A DNA stretch of 64,000 nt, from NCBI GenBank assembly GCA_905215045.1, contig CAJMOO010000001.1:1-64000 (forward strand), given 5' to 3'. The notes beneath the pieces are model-generated. The model saw only the letters and a program-made list of their open reading frames with translations, was not told the DNA's origin and searched no databases. Made by a program: the position numbers and the translations under genes. How positions within the stretch are numbered: the first letter of the stretch is position 1; every line of letters starts with the position of its first letter. This document shows positions 52,546-62,600 of the stretch, one piece after another. Source of the stretch: an uncultured bacterium (GTDB taxonomy: Bacteria; Bacillota_A; Clostridia; Lachnospirales; Lachnospiraceae).

Positions 52546-53661
52546 ATGTTTTCGAAAAAGTTTACAGCGCTCATAAGCGTTTTTCTGATCATTGCGATCG
52601 CAGTTGGCGGAATGCTTGGTTATTATGATGCCAGATTAGAAGCTGCCGTCACTCCAAAAAAGCAGTCAATGGATAAGGTTAAGATCAAAAATAAAGAAGA
52701 TCTGACATTTGATAAAGACGTTGTTAATATTTTAATGGTTGGTTCTGATAATGGTGCACAAGGATCAGAAGAAGGCGACCATGGACGATCTGACAGTATG
52801 ATGGTTGCAACCATCAATTTTAAGACAAAAGAATTAAAATTAACATCATTCCTTCGTGATATGTATGTTGAGATTCCAGGACATGGAAGAAACAAATTAA
52901 ATGCAGCTTATGCGTTTGGCGGGGAGGCACTTCTTTATCAGACACTTGCACAGAACTTTAATATTAAGATTGATAAATTCTGTGTTGTGGACCTTTCTGC
53001 ATTTGAGAAAGTTATTAACCGAATCGGTGGTATCGAAATGACTCTTGAGAAAAGAGAAGCTGAGTACCTTAACACAACAAACTATATTTCCAAGAAGAAA
53101 TATCGTAATGTAAAACCAGGAAAACAGACATTAAACGGATGTCAGGCATTAGGATACGCAAGAGTGCGTCACGTATACTCTAAGAAATATGGTGATGAAG
53201 AATTTGGAAGAACCGGAAGACAGCGTGCCGTTATGCAGGCAACTTTCCAGAAGATGTTAAAGCACAACCCGGCTGACCTTGTAAATATCGCCATTGATGC
53301 ATTAGGTGATGTATCTACCGATATGGATTCTACCTATATTAAGAAACTGATCCTTTCCGTAGCCACAATGGGAACTACAGAGATCGATCAGCTTCGTGTT
53401 CCAATCGAGAATACATATAAGACAGCGGTTGTTGGACACTATCCTCCTTGCGGTTTTGTATTCTTTGTAAACTTCAAAGCCAATCAGGAAGCATTAAAAT
53501 ACTTTATGTTTAACAAAGGAAAGCGCCAGGACTTCGCACAGAATTATGGCGGGGCAGATGCTGCAGAAACCTGTGGTTACCCATCAAAATACGACTATAA
53601 CCGTTCCAAAGGTGATTCTGGAAATATTTTTAACAGCTCCAACACAACAGAGGGAGAATAA
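52546..53661 (+). CDS. LytR-CpsA-Psr (LCP) family cell-wall polymer ligase
   Basis: 371 residues. One N-terminal transmembrane anchor (LISVFLIIAIAVGGMLGYY). The LCP catalytic core is clear: GSDNGAQ...GRSDSMMVATIN, LTSFLRDMYVEIP, KLNAAYAFGG, FCVVDLSAFEKVINRIGGIEM, and YARVRHV with GRTGRQRAV. It transfers teichoic-acid-like or capsular polymers from lipid carriers to peptidoglycan. RBS AAGGAGGG. Confidence 0.92.
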   Translation: MFSKKFTALISVFLIIAIAVGGMLGYYDARLEAAVTPKKQSMDKVKIKNKEDLTFDKDVVNILMVGSDNGAQGSEEGDHGRSDSMMVATINFKTKELKLTSFLRDMYVEIPGHGRNKLNAAYAFGGEALLYQTLAQNFNIKIDKFCVVDLSAFEKVINRIGGIEMTLEKREAEYLNTTNYISKKKYRNVKPGKQTLNGCQALGYARVRHVYSKKYGDEEFGRTGRQRAVMQATFQKMLKHNPADLVNIAIDALGDVSTDMDSTYIKKLILSVATMGTTEIDQLRVPIENTYKTAVVGHYPPCGFVFFVNFKANQEALKYFMFNKGKRQDFAQNYGGADAAETCGYPSKYDYNRSKGDSGNIFNSSNTTEGE

Positions 53662-53842
53662 GTAGTAGAAACTAACTAGCTTATTGAGAATTTTTTTCAA
53701 TAAATTGATCCAAATTAGCCTTGAGTAACCCGCATTCAATGTTTTATAATGAACAAAGTTACCGAGAGAGAGACATTATGAACTCCTTTTCGGATACAAG
53801 ATGAATTAATAAATTATTTACATATTACAGGAGGACAAAAAC

Positions 53843-54178
53843 ATGGATTTAACAAAAGTTTTATCAGTAGTAAAGAGTAAAAAGACAGGATTTTTCGCAG
53901 CAGGAGTTTTATTTGGAACAGCAGGTATCAAAGCTTTATCAAGCAAAGATGCTAAAAAATTATATACAAATGCAACTGCAGCCGTTCTTCGTGCAAAAGA
54001 ATGTGTTATGGATACAGTAACAACTGTTCAGGAAAACGCTGAAGACATTTACGAAGAAGCAAAACAGATCAATGAAGAAAGAGCTGCTGAAGATGCAGAA
54101 ATGGAAGCTTTCGCTGAGGCTGATGTTGAAGAAACTGAAGAAGTTTCTGAAGATGCTTTTAAAGAAGTAGAAGAATAA
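53843..54178 (+). CDS. DUF6110-family small membrane-associated protein
   Basis: 111 residues. A glycine/alanine-rich hydrophobic hairpin (GFFAAGVLFGTAGIKAL) near the start, then an amphipathic helix and a very acidic tail (E/D runs). Such proteins recur just before metal P-type ATPases; here the ATPase starts 73 nt downstream, separated by a hairpin. Its role is unknown: an assembly factor or a metal buffer. AGGAGG upstream. Confidence 0.7.
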   Translation: MDLTKVLSVVKSKKTGFFAAGVLFGTAGIKALSSKDAKKLYTNATAAVLRAKECVMDTVTTVQENAEDIYEEAKQINEERAAEDAEMEAFAEADVEETEEVSEDAFKEVEE

Positions 54179-54202
54179 GAAAAAATATACATGGTAAAGT
54201 AA

Positions 54203-54234
54203 CACCTGCAGTCATTTCTCTGCAGGTGTTTTCA
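54203..54234 (+). terminator. hairpin terminator/attenuator between DUF6110 and the P-type ATPase
   Basis: ACACCTGCAG pairs perfectly with CTGCAGGTGT over an 8-nt loop, followed by TTTTC. The short T-run suggests partial read-through, lowering ATPase expression relative to DUF6110. Confidence 0.6.
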
Positions 54235-54251
54235 AAGAAAAAGGAGTTTAT

Positions 54252-56342
54252 ATGAAATTTACGATCAAACATGAGATCCGTGGCAGAATTCGTATTCATA
54301 ACTGCCAGAGAACGATGAGTGCTGATCAGGCAGATGAACTTCAATATTATCTGACAACAAAAGATTTTGTCACATCTGTCAAAATCTATGACCGCACAAA
54401 TGATATCGTGATCTGTTATGATACAGACCGTGAAGAAATTCTTAATACACTGAAAGCATTTTATCACGGAATCATCACTGTTCCAGACAATTATCAGGAA
54501 AGTCAGAGCAGACAGTTAAACCAGTCTTATTGGGATAAGATCACAAGTAATGTATTATTCCATTATGGAAGTAAATTATTTTTCCCATATCCTTTAAGAG
54601 CTGGTATCACAGCTGTCAAATCTGTAAAATACATATATGAAGGAATTCATACACTTGCACAAGGTAAGATTGAAGTTCCAGTGCTTGACGGTACAGCAAT
54701 TGGTGTATCTATGTTAAGAAGAGATATTAACACAGCATCTTCTATCATGTTCTTACTCGGAATCGGAGAGATTCTTGAAGAGTGGACACATAAGAAATCC
54801 GTCGATGATCTTGCCAAGAGCATGTCATTAAATGTAGGTAAAGTATGGAAAGTCGATGGAGATCATGAAGTTTTAGTATCATCTAACGAGATCAAAGTTG
54901 ATGACATTGTTCAGGTACAGATGGGAAATATGGTTCCATTTGATGGTGTTGTAATTGAAGGAGAAGCGATGGTCAATCAGGCATCCTTAACTGGAGAATC
55001 TGTTCCTGTCCGCAAAACGATCGAAGGATATGTTTATGCAGGAACTGTTCTTGAAGAAGGAAGCTTAAAAGTACAGGTCAAAGAAGCAAACGGATCTGGA
55101 AAATTCGACAAGATCGTTACGATGATCGAAGAATCAGAGAAATTAAAATCATCTTTAGAAAGCAAGGCAGAGCATCTTGCAGACCGTCTGGTTCCTTATA
55201 CACTGGCAGGAACTGCTCTTACATATCTGTTTACAAGAAATGTAACAAAAGCATTATCTGTGCTGATGGTTGATTTCTCATGCGCATTAAAACTTGCAAT
55301 GCCTATTTCTGTTTTATCTGCGATCAAAGAAGCAAATGACCATAATATCGTTGTCAAAGGCGGGAAATACTTAGAAGCAATGGCTGAAGCACAGACGATC
55401 GTGTTCGATAAGACAGGTACATTAACAAAAGCAGAACCAACGGTTCTTGACATTGTTTCCTTTAACGGAATGAAGTGTCAGGAATTATTAAGAATTGCTG
55501 CATGTTTAGAAGAACATTTCCCTCATTCTATGGCGAAAGCAGTCGTTCAGGCAGCGAAAGACCGTGATCTTGTACATGAAGAACTGCATTCAAAAGTGGA
55601 ATATATCGTAGCTCACGGAATTTCTTCCATGATCGAAGATAAGAAAGTTGTCATCGGAAGTTATCATTTTGTATTTGAAGATGAACAGTGTACGATTCCT
55701 GAAGGTAAAGAAGAATTATTTAAAAAACTTCCAGAAGAATGTTCTCACTTATACATGGCAATCGAACATGAGCTTGCAGGTGTGATCTGTATTGAAGACC
55801 CACTGCGTGAAGAAGCAAAAGATGTCATTAAAGCATTAAAAGAAGCTGGAATCGACAAAGTCGTTATGATGACTGGAGACAGCGAACGAACAGCAAGAGT
55901 CATTGCTGAAAAAGTCGGTGTTGACGAATACCATGCTGAAGTACTTCCAGAAGAAAAAGCTGCATTTGTTGAGGCAGAAAAAGCTGCTGGAAGAAAAGTT
56001 ATCATGATCGGTGACGGAATCAACGATTCTCCAGCCTTATCCGCTGCAAATGTTGGTGTTGCGATCAGTGATGGAGCTGAAATTGCAAGAGAAATCGCTG
56101 ATGTAACGATCGAAGCTGATCATTTACATGGATTAGTCGCATTAAAACATATCAGTAACCGCTTAATGCATCGTATTCATAACAACTATCGCTTTATTGT
56201 TGGATTTAACGCAGGACTTATTGGTGCTGGTGTTTTAGGAATCTTACAGCCAACAACATCTGCATTGTTACATAATACATCAACCCTTTGTATTGGGCTT
56301 AGAAGCATGAAAAATCTGCTTCCTGAGGAAGAAACAAAATAA
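54252..56342 (+). CDS. P1B-type metal-transporting P-type ATPase with atypical membrane motif
   Basis: 696 residues. Hallmarks are intact: TGE in LTGESVPV, phosphorylation D-K-T-G-T (~385), MTGDSERTAR, GDGINDSPAL. The N-terminal ~70 residues resemble a heavy-metal-associated domain but have no C-x-x-C. In the sixth membrane helix the usual C-P-C is replaced by F-S-C-A-L-K-L (~341-347). Metal specificity therefore differs from Cu/Zn pumps and cannot be read. Partner gene DUF6110 precedes it. RBS AAAAAGGAG. Confidence 0.87.
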   Translation: MKFTIKHEIRGRIRIHNCQRTMSADQADELQYYLTTKDFVTSVKIYDRTNDIVICYDTDREEILNTLKAFYHGIITVPDNYQESQSRQLNQSYWDKITSNVLFHYGSKLFFPYPLRAGITAVKSVKYIYEGIHTLAQGKIEVPVLDGTAIGVSMLRRDINTASSIMFLLGIGEILEEWTHKKSVDDLAKSMSLNVGKVWKVDGDHEVLVSSNEIKVDDIVQVQMGNMVPFDGVVIEGEAMVNQASLTGESVPVRKTIEGYVYAGTVLEEGSLKVQVKEANGSGKFDKIVTMIEESEKLKSSLESKAEHLADRLVPYTLAGTALTYLFTRNVTKALSVLMVDFSCALKLAMPISVLSAIKEANDHNIVVKGGKYLEAMAEAQTIVFDKTGTLTKAEPTVLDIVSFNGMKCQELLRIAACLEEHFPHSMAKAVVQAAKDRDLVHEELHSKVEYIVAHGISSMIEDKKVVIGSYHFVFEDEQCTIPEGKEELFKKLPEECSHLYMAIEHELAGVICIEDPLREEAKDVIKALKEAGIDKVVMMTGDSERTARVIAEKVGVDEYHAEVLPEEKAAFVEAEKAAGRKVIMIGDGINDSPALSAANVGVAISDGAEIAREIADVTIEADHLHGLVALKHISNRLMHRIHNNYRFIVGFNAGLIGAGVLGILQPTTSALLHNTSTLCIGLRSMKNLLPEEETK

Positions 56343-56355
56343 TATATTTTATAGT

Positions 56356-56404
56356 AAAAAAGCATTCAGTTTCTGTATACAACGGAAACCGGGTGCTTTT
56401 TATT
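56356..56404 (+). terminator. intrinsic terminator after the P-type ATPase
   Basis: AAAAAGCA(ttca)GTTTC pairs with GGAAAC(cggg)TGCTTTTT, T-run following. Confidence 0.8.
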
Positions 56405-56459
56405 TTTGTCGATTTATGGTAATATAGAACAATCAAATAAATAAAACAGGAGATTTTTT

Positions 56460-57800
56460 ATGGAACGAGACTTAACCAAAGGGAGTATTGGGGGAAATAT
56501 TTTTAGATTTGCACTTCCTTATTTTTTATCATATTTTTTACAGACATTATACGGAATGGCTGATTTATTTATCATTGGACAGTTTGATTCTGTCGCAGGC
56601 ACAACCGCTGTCTCAATCGGAAGCCAGGTGATGCATATGATAACGGTTATGATCGTTGGAATCGCAATGGGAACAACGGTTATGATCGGCAAATCTGTTG
56701 GTGCAAAGCAAAAGAAGGAAACCTCAAAGATCATTGGAAATACGATCACTTTATTTTTAGGAATTTCAGTTATTTTAACAGCGATTTTATTGTTTCTGGT
56801 AAATCCTATCGTCCATGTTATGTCAACACCTGAACAAGCAGTTCATGGAACCAGTGCCTATTTAATGATCTGTTTTGCGGGAATTCCACTGATCACTGCA
56901 TACAATATCATAAGTTCTATTTTCCGAGGACTCGGTGATTCCAAAAGTCCGATGTATTTTATCGCAATCGCATGTTTCTTTAATATTATTCTGGATTACA
57001 TATTTATTGGAGTATTTCATCTTGGTGCTTCTGGTGCAGCGCTTGGAACAACACTGGCACAGACGATCAGTGTGATCATTGCATTATTTGCAGTATTTAA
57101 AAAGGATACAGGAATTTCCATTCAAAAAGAAGATTTAAAGCCACAGGCACGTACCTTAAAGAACATTTTACAGATTGGTGTTCCTGTCTCACTTCAGGAT
57201 GGATTTATCCAGATATCCTTTATTATCATAACGATCATTGCGAACCAGAGAGGGTTAAATGATGCAGCTGCTGTTGGAATTGTTGAGAAGGTCATTAGTT
57301 TCGTCTTCCTTGTTCCATCCTCCATGTTATCTTGTGTATCAGCGATCTCTGCACAAAATATCGGAGCTGGAAAAGATGACAGAGCTTATAAAACACTGCA
57401 ATACGCAACGATGATCGCGGTAAGTTTTGGACTGGTTGTCGCTGTCTGTATGCAGTTTGTCTCCAATCCAGTTGTCGGTATCTTCACAAACGATCCGATC
57501 GTTATCAAGATGGGCAGCCAGTATATCAGAAGTTATATCTGGGATTGTATGATCGCAGGAATTCATTTTAGTTTCAGCGGATATTTCTGTGCCTATGGCA
57601 AATCAGGAATTTCCTTTTTACATAATGTATTGTCTATCATACTGATTCGTATTCCAGGTGCTTTTCTGGCTTCAAAATACTTTGCTGACACACTTTATCC
57701 AATGGGATTTGCAGCACCATGTGGATCACTGTTATCTGTGATCATATGCGTCACTGCACTCTATTATTTTAAGAATATAAAAAAGGAAATCACTGTCTGA
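56460..57800 (+). CDS. MATE-family efflux transporter
   Basis: 446 residues with twelve transmembrane helices in two homologous halves (PYFLSYFLQTLYGMADLFIIGQF; GVPVSLQDGFIQISFI). Cation-coupled drug or metabolite export is expected; the substrate is unknown. AGGAGA before ATG. Monocistronic between two terminators/promoters. Confidence 0.9.
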   Translation: MERDLTKGSIGGNIFRFALPYFLSYFLQTLYGMADLFIIGQFDSVAGTTAVSIGSQVMHMITVMIVGIAMGTTVMIGKSVGAKQKKETSKIIGNTITLFLGISVILTAILLFLVNPIVHVMSTPEQAVHGTSAYLMICFAGIPLITAYNIISSIFRGLGDSKSPMYFIAIACFFNIILDYIFIGVFHLGASGAALGTTLAQTISVIIALFAVFKKDTGISIQKEDLKPQARTLKNILQIGVPVSLQDGFIQISFIIITIIANQRGLNDAAAVGIVEKVISFVFLVPSSMLSCVSAISAQNIGAGKDDRAYKTLQYATMIAVSFGLVVAVCMQFVSNPVVGIFTNDPIVIKMGSQYIRSYIWDCMIAGIHFSFSGYFCAYGKSGISFLHNVLSIILIRIPGAFLASKYFADTLYPMGFAAPCGSLLSVIICVTALYYFKNIKKEITV

Positions 57801-57895
57801 ATTGATCATGAACCGTAGAAGTATATCTTTCCAAATTTTCTGAAAACTGATATAATAAAAGATAACTATTGGAAACAACTTATGGAGTATAAAGA

Positions 57896-59611
57896 ATGCA
57901 AATATTATTCAACTATGTCGCTGATAATCAAATCTTTTTTCTAATTTTATTTGGTATGATGATTCTTATTGTTATACTTTTTGGATTGTATCAAAAACAG
58001 CAAAGAACCATCCGGCAGATTGAACAGACTGTCGAAGATGAACGAAATTTTTATCAGTCTTTTGAAGACGAAACTTCCCATGTTTATCTATGTATCAGAC
58101 AATCTGATCTTAAGATCTTATATATCAGTTCTAATTTATACACTGTTACCGGACTGAATCCAGAGAGTGTATATTCTGATATTGAAATGCTTTCTGCACT
58201 GGTAAGTCCGTATGATGCAAGAAAGATCCGAAAAGAACTGACAACATGGAACCAGACGGATACTCTTGAGCAGGAGATTAATTTTCACAAATTAGGTTCC
58301 GAGCAGCCTTATCGCGGAAAACTTTCTTTATCTGCTCCGGCTGATAAGGACATCTATTTACTGGTATTTACAGATATCACGAACGAATACCAGCTTCGTG
58401 AAACCTTATACGAACAGCTTGATCAAGTTCAGAAAGAAAGCCTTGCCAAAACAGACTTTTTATCCAGAATGTCTCATGAAATCAGAACTCCTATGAATGG
58501 TATTCTTGGTATGTTGAATCTTGCCCAGAAACATATCGATGATTCAACACTCGTCAGCCAGTACCTTGGCAAAACAGAAAATCTTTCAATGTTCTTACTG
58601 ACACTGATCAATGATATTCTTGATATGTCCCGAATTGAAAGCGGAAAAATGAAATTAGAAGAAGTACCGTTTGATCTGACTGCAATGGCTGCAAAAATTG
58701 ATAACATGTTCAGTGGATCCGCCAAAGAGAAAGGGATTTTATGGACACTGCAATTACAGAATATTGATACACCTTACGTGATCGGTGACGAGATGCGTTT
58801 GAGTCAGGTTATCATCAACTTTATTTCCAATGCATTAAAATTCACACCGGAACATGGTGAGATTACCGTAACTTTCCGACAGATGGGAATTATCGATGAC
58901 AAAGCACATCTTATGCTTCGTGTAAAAGATACTGGAAAGGGAATGAAAGCAGGTTTCCTTGATAAGATCTTTCTTCCATTTGAGCAGGAAGATGCATCTA
59001 CCGCACATAACTATGGCGGTAGCGGACTTGGAATGGCAATTGCCGATAATATCATTAAATTAATGCATGGTGAGATTCTTGTAGAGAGTGAAGAAGGCAA
59101 AGGATCTGAGTTTGTTGTCTATGTTTCACTTCCAGTTGCTCAGGAAAACATCGATGATTTAAAGAATTCTGCATCCACAGCCAGCCAGACTTCTTATCTG
59201 GAAGATCAAACATCTTCCGAACAAGATTTTACAATGGAAGGACTGCATATTCTATTGGCTGAAGATAACGATATCAATGCCGAAATTGCCATTGAACTGT
59301 TAGAACTTGATGGTGCGATTGTGGATCATGCGCCAGATGGAGCCAAGGCATTGGAAATGTTTGATCATAGTATTCCAGGATATTATGATGTTATATTAAT
59401 GGATATCCAGATGCCAAACATGGATGGATGGGAAGCTACAAAAGCGATCCGTGATCTTCCTAGAACGGATCACGACATTTTAATCTTTGCCATGTCTGCA
59501 AATGCATTTGTAGAAGACCAGCGGCATTCTTTAGAAATTGGAATGAACGCACATATCAACAAACCAATTGATTTTGAAGAACTTCGTCAGTTAATCAAGG
59601 CTAATTTGTAA
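57896..59611 (+). CDS. hybrid histidine kinase with receiver domain
   Basis: 571 residues. One transmembrane helix (~15-33), a PAS-like region (~55-165), HisKA with the phospho-His in SRMSHEIRTPMNG (~199), HATPase (N box VIINFISNALKFTP; G boxes KDTGKGM and GGSGLGMAI) and a C-terminal receiver (ILLAEDNDINAEI; phospho-Asp in VILMDIQMPNMDG; Lys in INKPIDF). No output domain, so it must signal to another protein. Followed 22 nt later by the giant LRR gene. Confidence 0.9.
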   Translation: MQILFNYVADNQIFFLILFGMMILIVILFGLYQKQQRTIRQIEQTVEDERNFYQSFEDETSHVYLCIRQSDLKILYISSNLYTVTGLNPESVYSDIEMLSALVSPYDARKIRKELTTWNQTDTLEQEINFHKLGSEQPYRGKLSLSAPADKDIYLLVFTDITNEYQLRETLYEQLDQVQKESLAKTDFLSRMSHEIRTPMNGILGMLNLAQKHIDDSTLVSQYLGKTENLSMFLLTLINDILDMSRIESGKMKLEEVPFDLTAMAAKIDNMFSGSAKEKGILWTLQLQNIDTPYVIGDEMRLSQVIINFISNALKFTPEHGEITVTFRQMGIIDDKAHLMLRVKDTGKGMKAGFLDKIFLPFEQEDASTAHNYGGSGLGMAIADNIIKLMHGEILVESEEGKGSEFVVYVSLPVAQENIDDLKNSASTASQTSYLEDQTSSEQDFTMEGLHILLAEDNDINAEIAIELLELDGAIVDHAPDGAKALEMFDHSIPGYYDVILMDIQMPNMDGWEATKAIRDLPRTDHDILIFAMSANAFVEDQRHSLEIGMNAHINKPIDFEELRQLIKANL

Positions 59612-59633
59612 TTATATATGGGGTATAATATTT

Positions 59634-62600
59634 ATGGGGAAAAAACGTACAAAAAGAGAAAAGAATTTTCCAAAGCACGTCGTAACAGGAGTGGCAGTGA
59701 CCAGTCTTGCTTTTGGTGTGCTTACAAATGCCGCTGGATTTGAAAATTTATTCGAACCACAGAGTTACAAAAAATTCGAAAAACAGTTAGACAAGAAATC
59801 AGATTATGTTTCTGGCAAAGGCAAGAATACGGATCTTGCCGACCAAAAGAATCCAAATCAAAAGAACTCAGGAAATGACCTGCAACAGGCTATGAAGCTT
59901 TCCGGCGACCAGATGAAAACATCATCACAAAAAAGTGATATGAATCTTTCGTCCAGCCAGAATTCCGACAATAATGCTCAAAATGCAAATACTTTTTCTG
60001 TCTCAGATACCGATGGTACTGGAACCGTTGATACAAATACCAATCCCGGTAATTCATCTGATACAAATGGAAATGATTCATCTGATTCACAGAAACCAGG
60101 GACATCTGACAGCAATCAGAAGCCATCCAGTGACAACTCATCCGATACCGATGATAAGCCGTCTACACCGGATACACCAAGCTCTGATGATGATTCCAAA
60201 ACAACTACATGGGAAGAAGAACAGTTAAAGCCAAAAGATCAAGAAGAAACCAAATATGGAAAAATCACAAAATTAACTGCAAAGATCACAAAAGAAGAAT
60301 ATTCAATGGAATCTGCTTTTGATGCCAGTGATGCTGTTGTAACTGGAACATTTATAAAAGATGGAAAAACATATACACAGGAACTTCCTTATGGTGGAGA
60401 AGATGGATATAAGATTTCATTTTCAACCAAAAAAGTAGGAACACATACAGCCGTTATTAGTTTCGGTGGTCTGACAACACGTGCCGCATACAAGGTTTTA
60501 CAAAATAGTGCTGTCGTAAATTTCTTTGTTTTTTACAATAACGAATACTATGGTGCTCAATTTAATGGAAAGTTATTTGATTTTCTGACAGAAGATGTAC
60601 AGGATTATTTATCTTCTTTAAACAAGATACCTTATACCTATCCATGTGGAGGAACCGCAATCAATCTGGAAGATATGCACAGCCGCATGATCGCTTATCT
60701 TTTAGATAATCAAGTAAAAGAATCCCTTGTTAAATTTGATGGAAGTTACCCTAATGTAAATTTCCTGGAAGAATCTTCCGATGGATATCTTAAAACAATG
60801 CTGGAAGGTTTCCGTTTTTGTACAGACAAAAATTTGATTGATTCAAAATCTTATATTTATTATCCAGCGGACACCAAAAGCTGGAATTATGCAATTAATA
60901 CCAAACAGCTTGTCGATGTCATGGTCTCTGTACCGGACGATTTTAAGATAAAACGCGTGACACAGTCAGAAGATGACTGGAAATCATACCATGCTGATCA
61001 GGTTCTTGAACAATATCTCGGAACAGATGAGAATCTTTGTGTCCCGATGGGTGTTACCAAAGTTCAATTAACCAAGAAACCAGCCAATGCAAACGTTACA
61101 ACGCTTACCTTGCCGGAGAGTGTAAATCAGGTTGATGCAGCATCTATCGCTGAATATATTCCTTCTTTGCAGGAATATGCCTATACGGACCCTGATGACA
61201 GCTGTTCGATCAGTTACCGCAATTATAAAATCATTGATGGAGTTTTATACAGCAAAGACGGGACAACTTTGTTATCTGTTCCTGCTGGAAGAACAAAGAA
61301 ATTAGTCATTCCGTCAACTGTTACAACACTTGCCAAGGGCTGCTTTAAAAACGTGTCTCTTGATAAGATTTATTTTGAGGATTCATCCGCTCCTGTATGT
61401 CTTGGAGATACTGGTTATCACGGAACGATCGTTGTGCCTGAATCCACTTATAATACTGCATGTAAAAAATACATCTTTGCTTTTTCGAATGAATCTACAA
61501 ATATTGATTTTGTATCAGAAGATCAACAGGAATCCTTGTATAGTTATGATGCAGATACAAATACCATTTGTAAAAAAGATGATCCAGAAACTCTTTGCGG
61601 CGTTCCTTCAGATGCAAAAGGTCTATACAGTGTTGATTCTAAATATAAGACGATTGAAGCCGGTGCATTTTATGGCAATACTTCAATTACAGATATAGAA
61701 CTTGGACGAAATATAACAAAATTAAATAACAACAGTCTTGCATTTTCAAGTAATATCAGCAGCATTTCCAGCACTTCATCAAAACTACAGATCGATGCAA
61801 ATCTTTTTGGTGATCCTTCGGATGGTGCTAAAGTTCCTGATATCAAATTTTATGTATATGCAACGGACTATGAACACTATCTAAAGGAGTGGAGTGATAT
61901 TCTTGATCCTGTCTATGGAAGTGAGACAGCCAAAGGAATTCTTTCTACCGACAATGGAACGATCATTTATGAAGATGGTGCAAAATACGAAAGATATAAA
62001 GAAGGATCAAATACATACTATCGTCTGTTAAAAGTATATGAGAATTCCAAAACTGCTTTTAAGATCAAAGATGGTACAACAAAAATTACAAATGGTGCCT
62101 TGGATGAATGCTCGAAACTTGAAATCCTGTATCTGCCATCTGATTTGCAATCCTTTGATTCAGAACTGTTAAACAACTGTAATGCATTGGAAACCGTCAT
62201 CAATACCGCACCTTCCACTAAAGTTTTCCTTCCTGATGCTTCTGATGGTTCGGTCTTTAACATTGGTGTTGATTATCAGGAATTTACATATGACGATGGT
62301 ATTGTATACGGAAAAACACTGGATGGTTCTTATACATTATTGAATGTTCCAACGGATTACTCTGGACTCCTAAACCTGAAAAATAATACAACAAAGCTGT
62401 ATAACAAAGCATTATCCGGCTGTACGGGGGTAGATGGATTTAATGTTCTGGATGATAAAGCACTTACAGAAATCGGTGCTTATTGTTTTGAAGGATGCAC
62501 ATTTATATCGTTTGATGCTTCAAAGCTTACAAACCTTAACCTGATCGGTAAGGCAGCATTTAAAGATTGTATCTATTTAAACAGCATCTATCTTCCGGAC

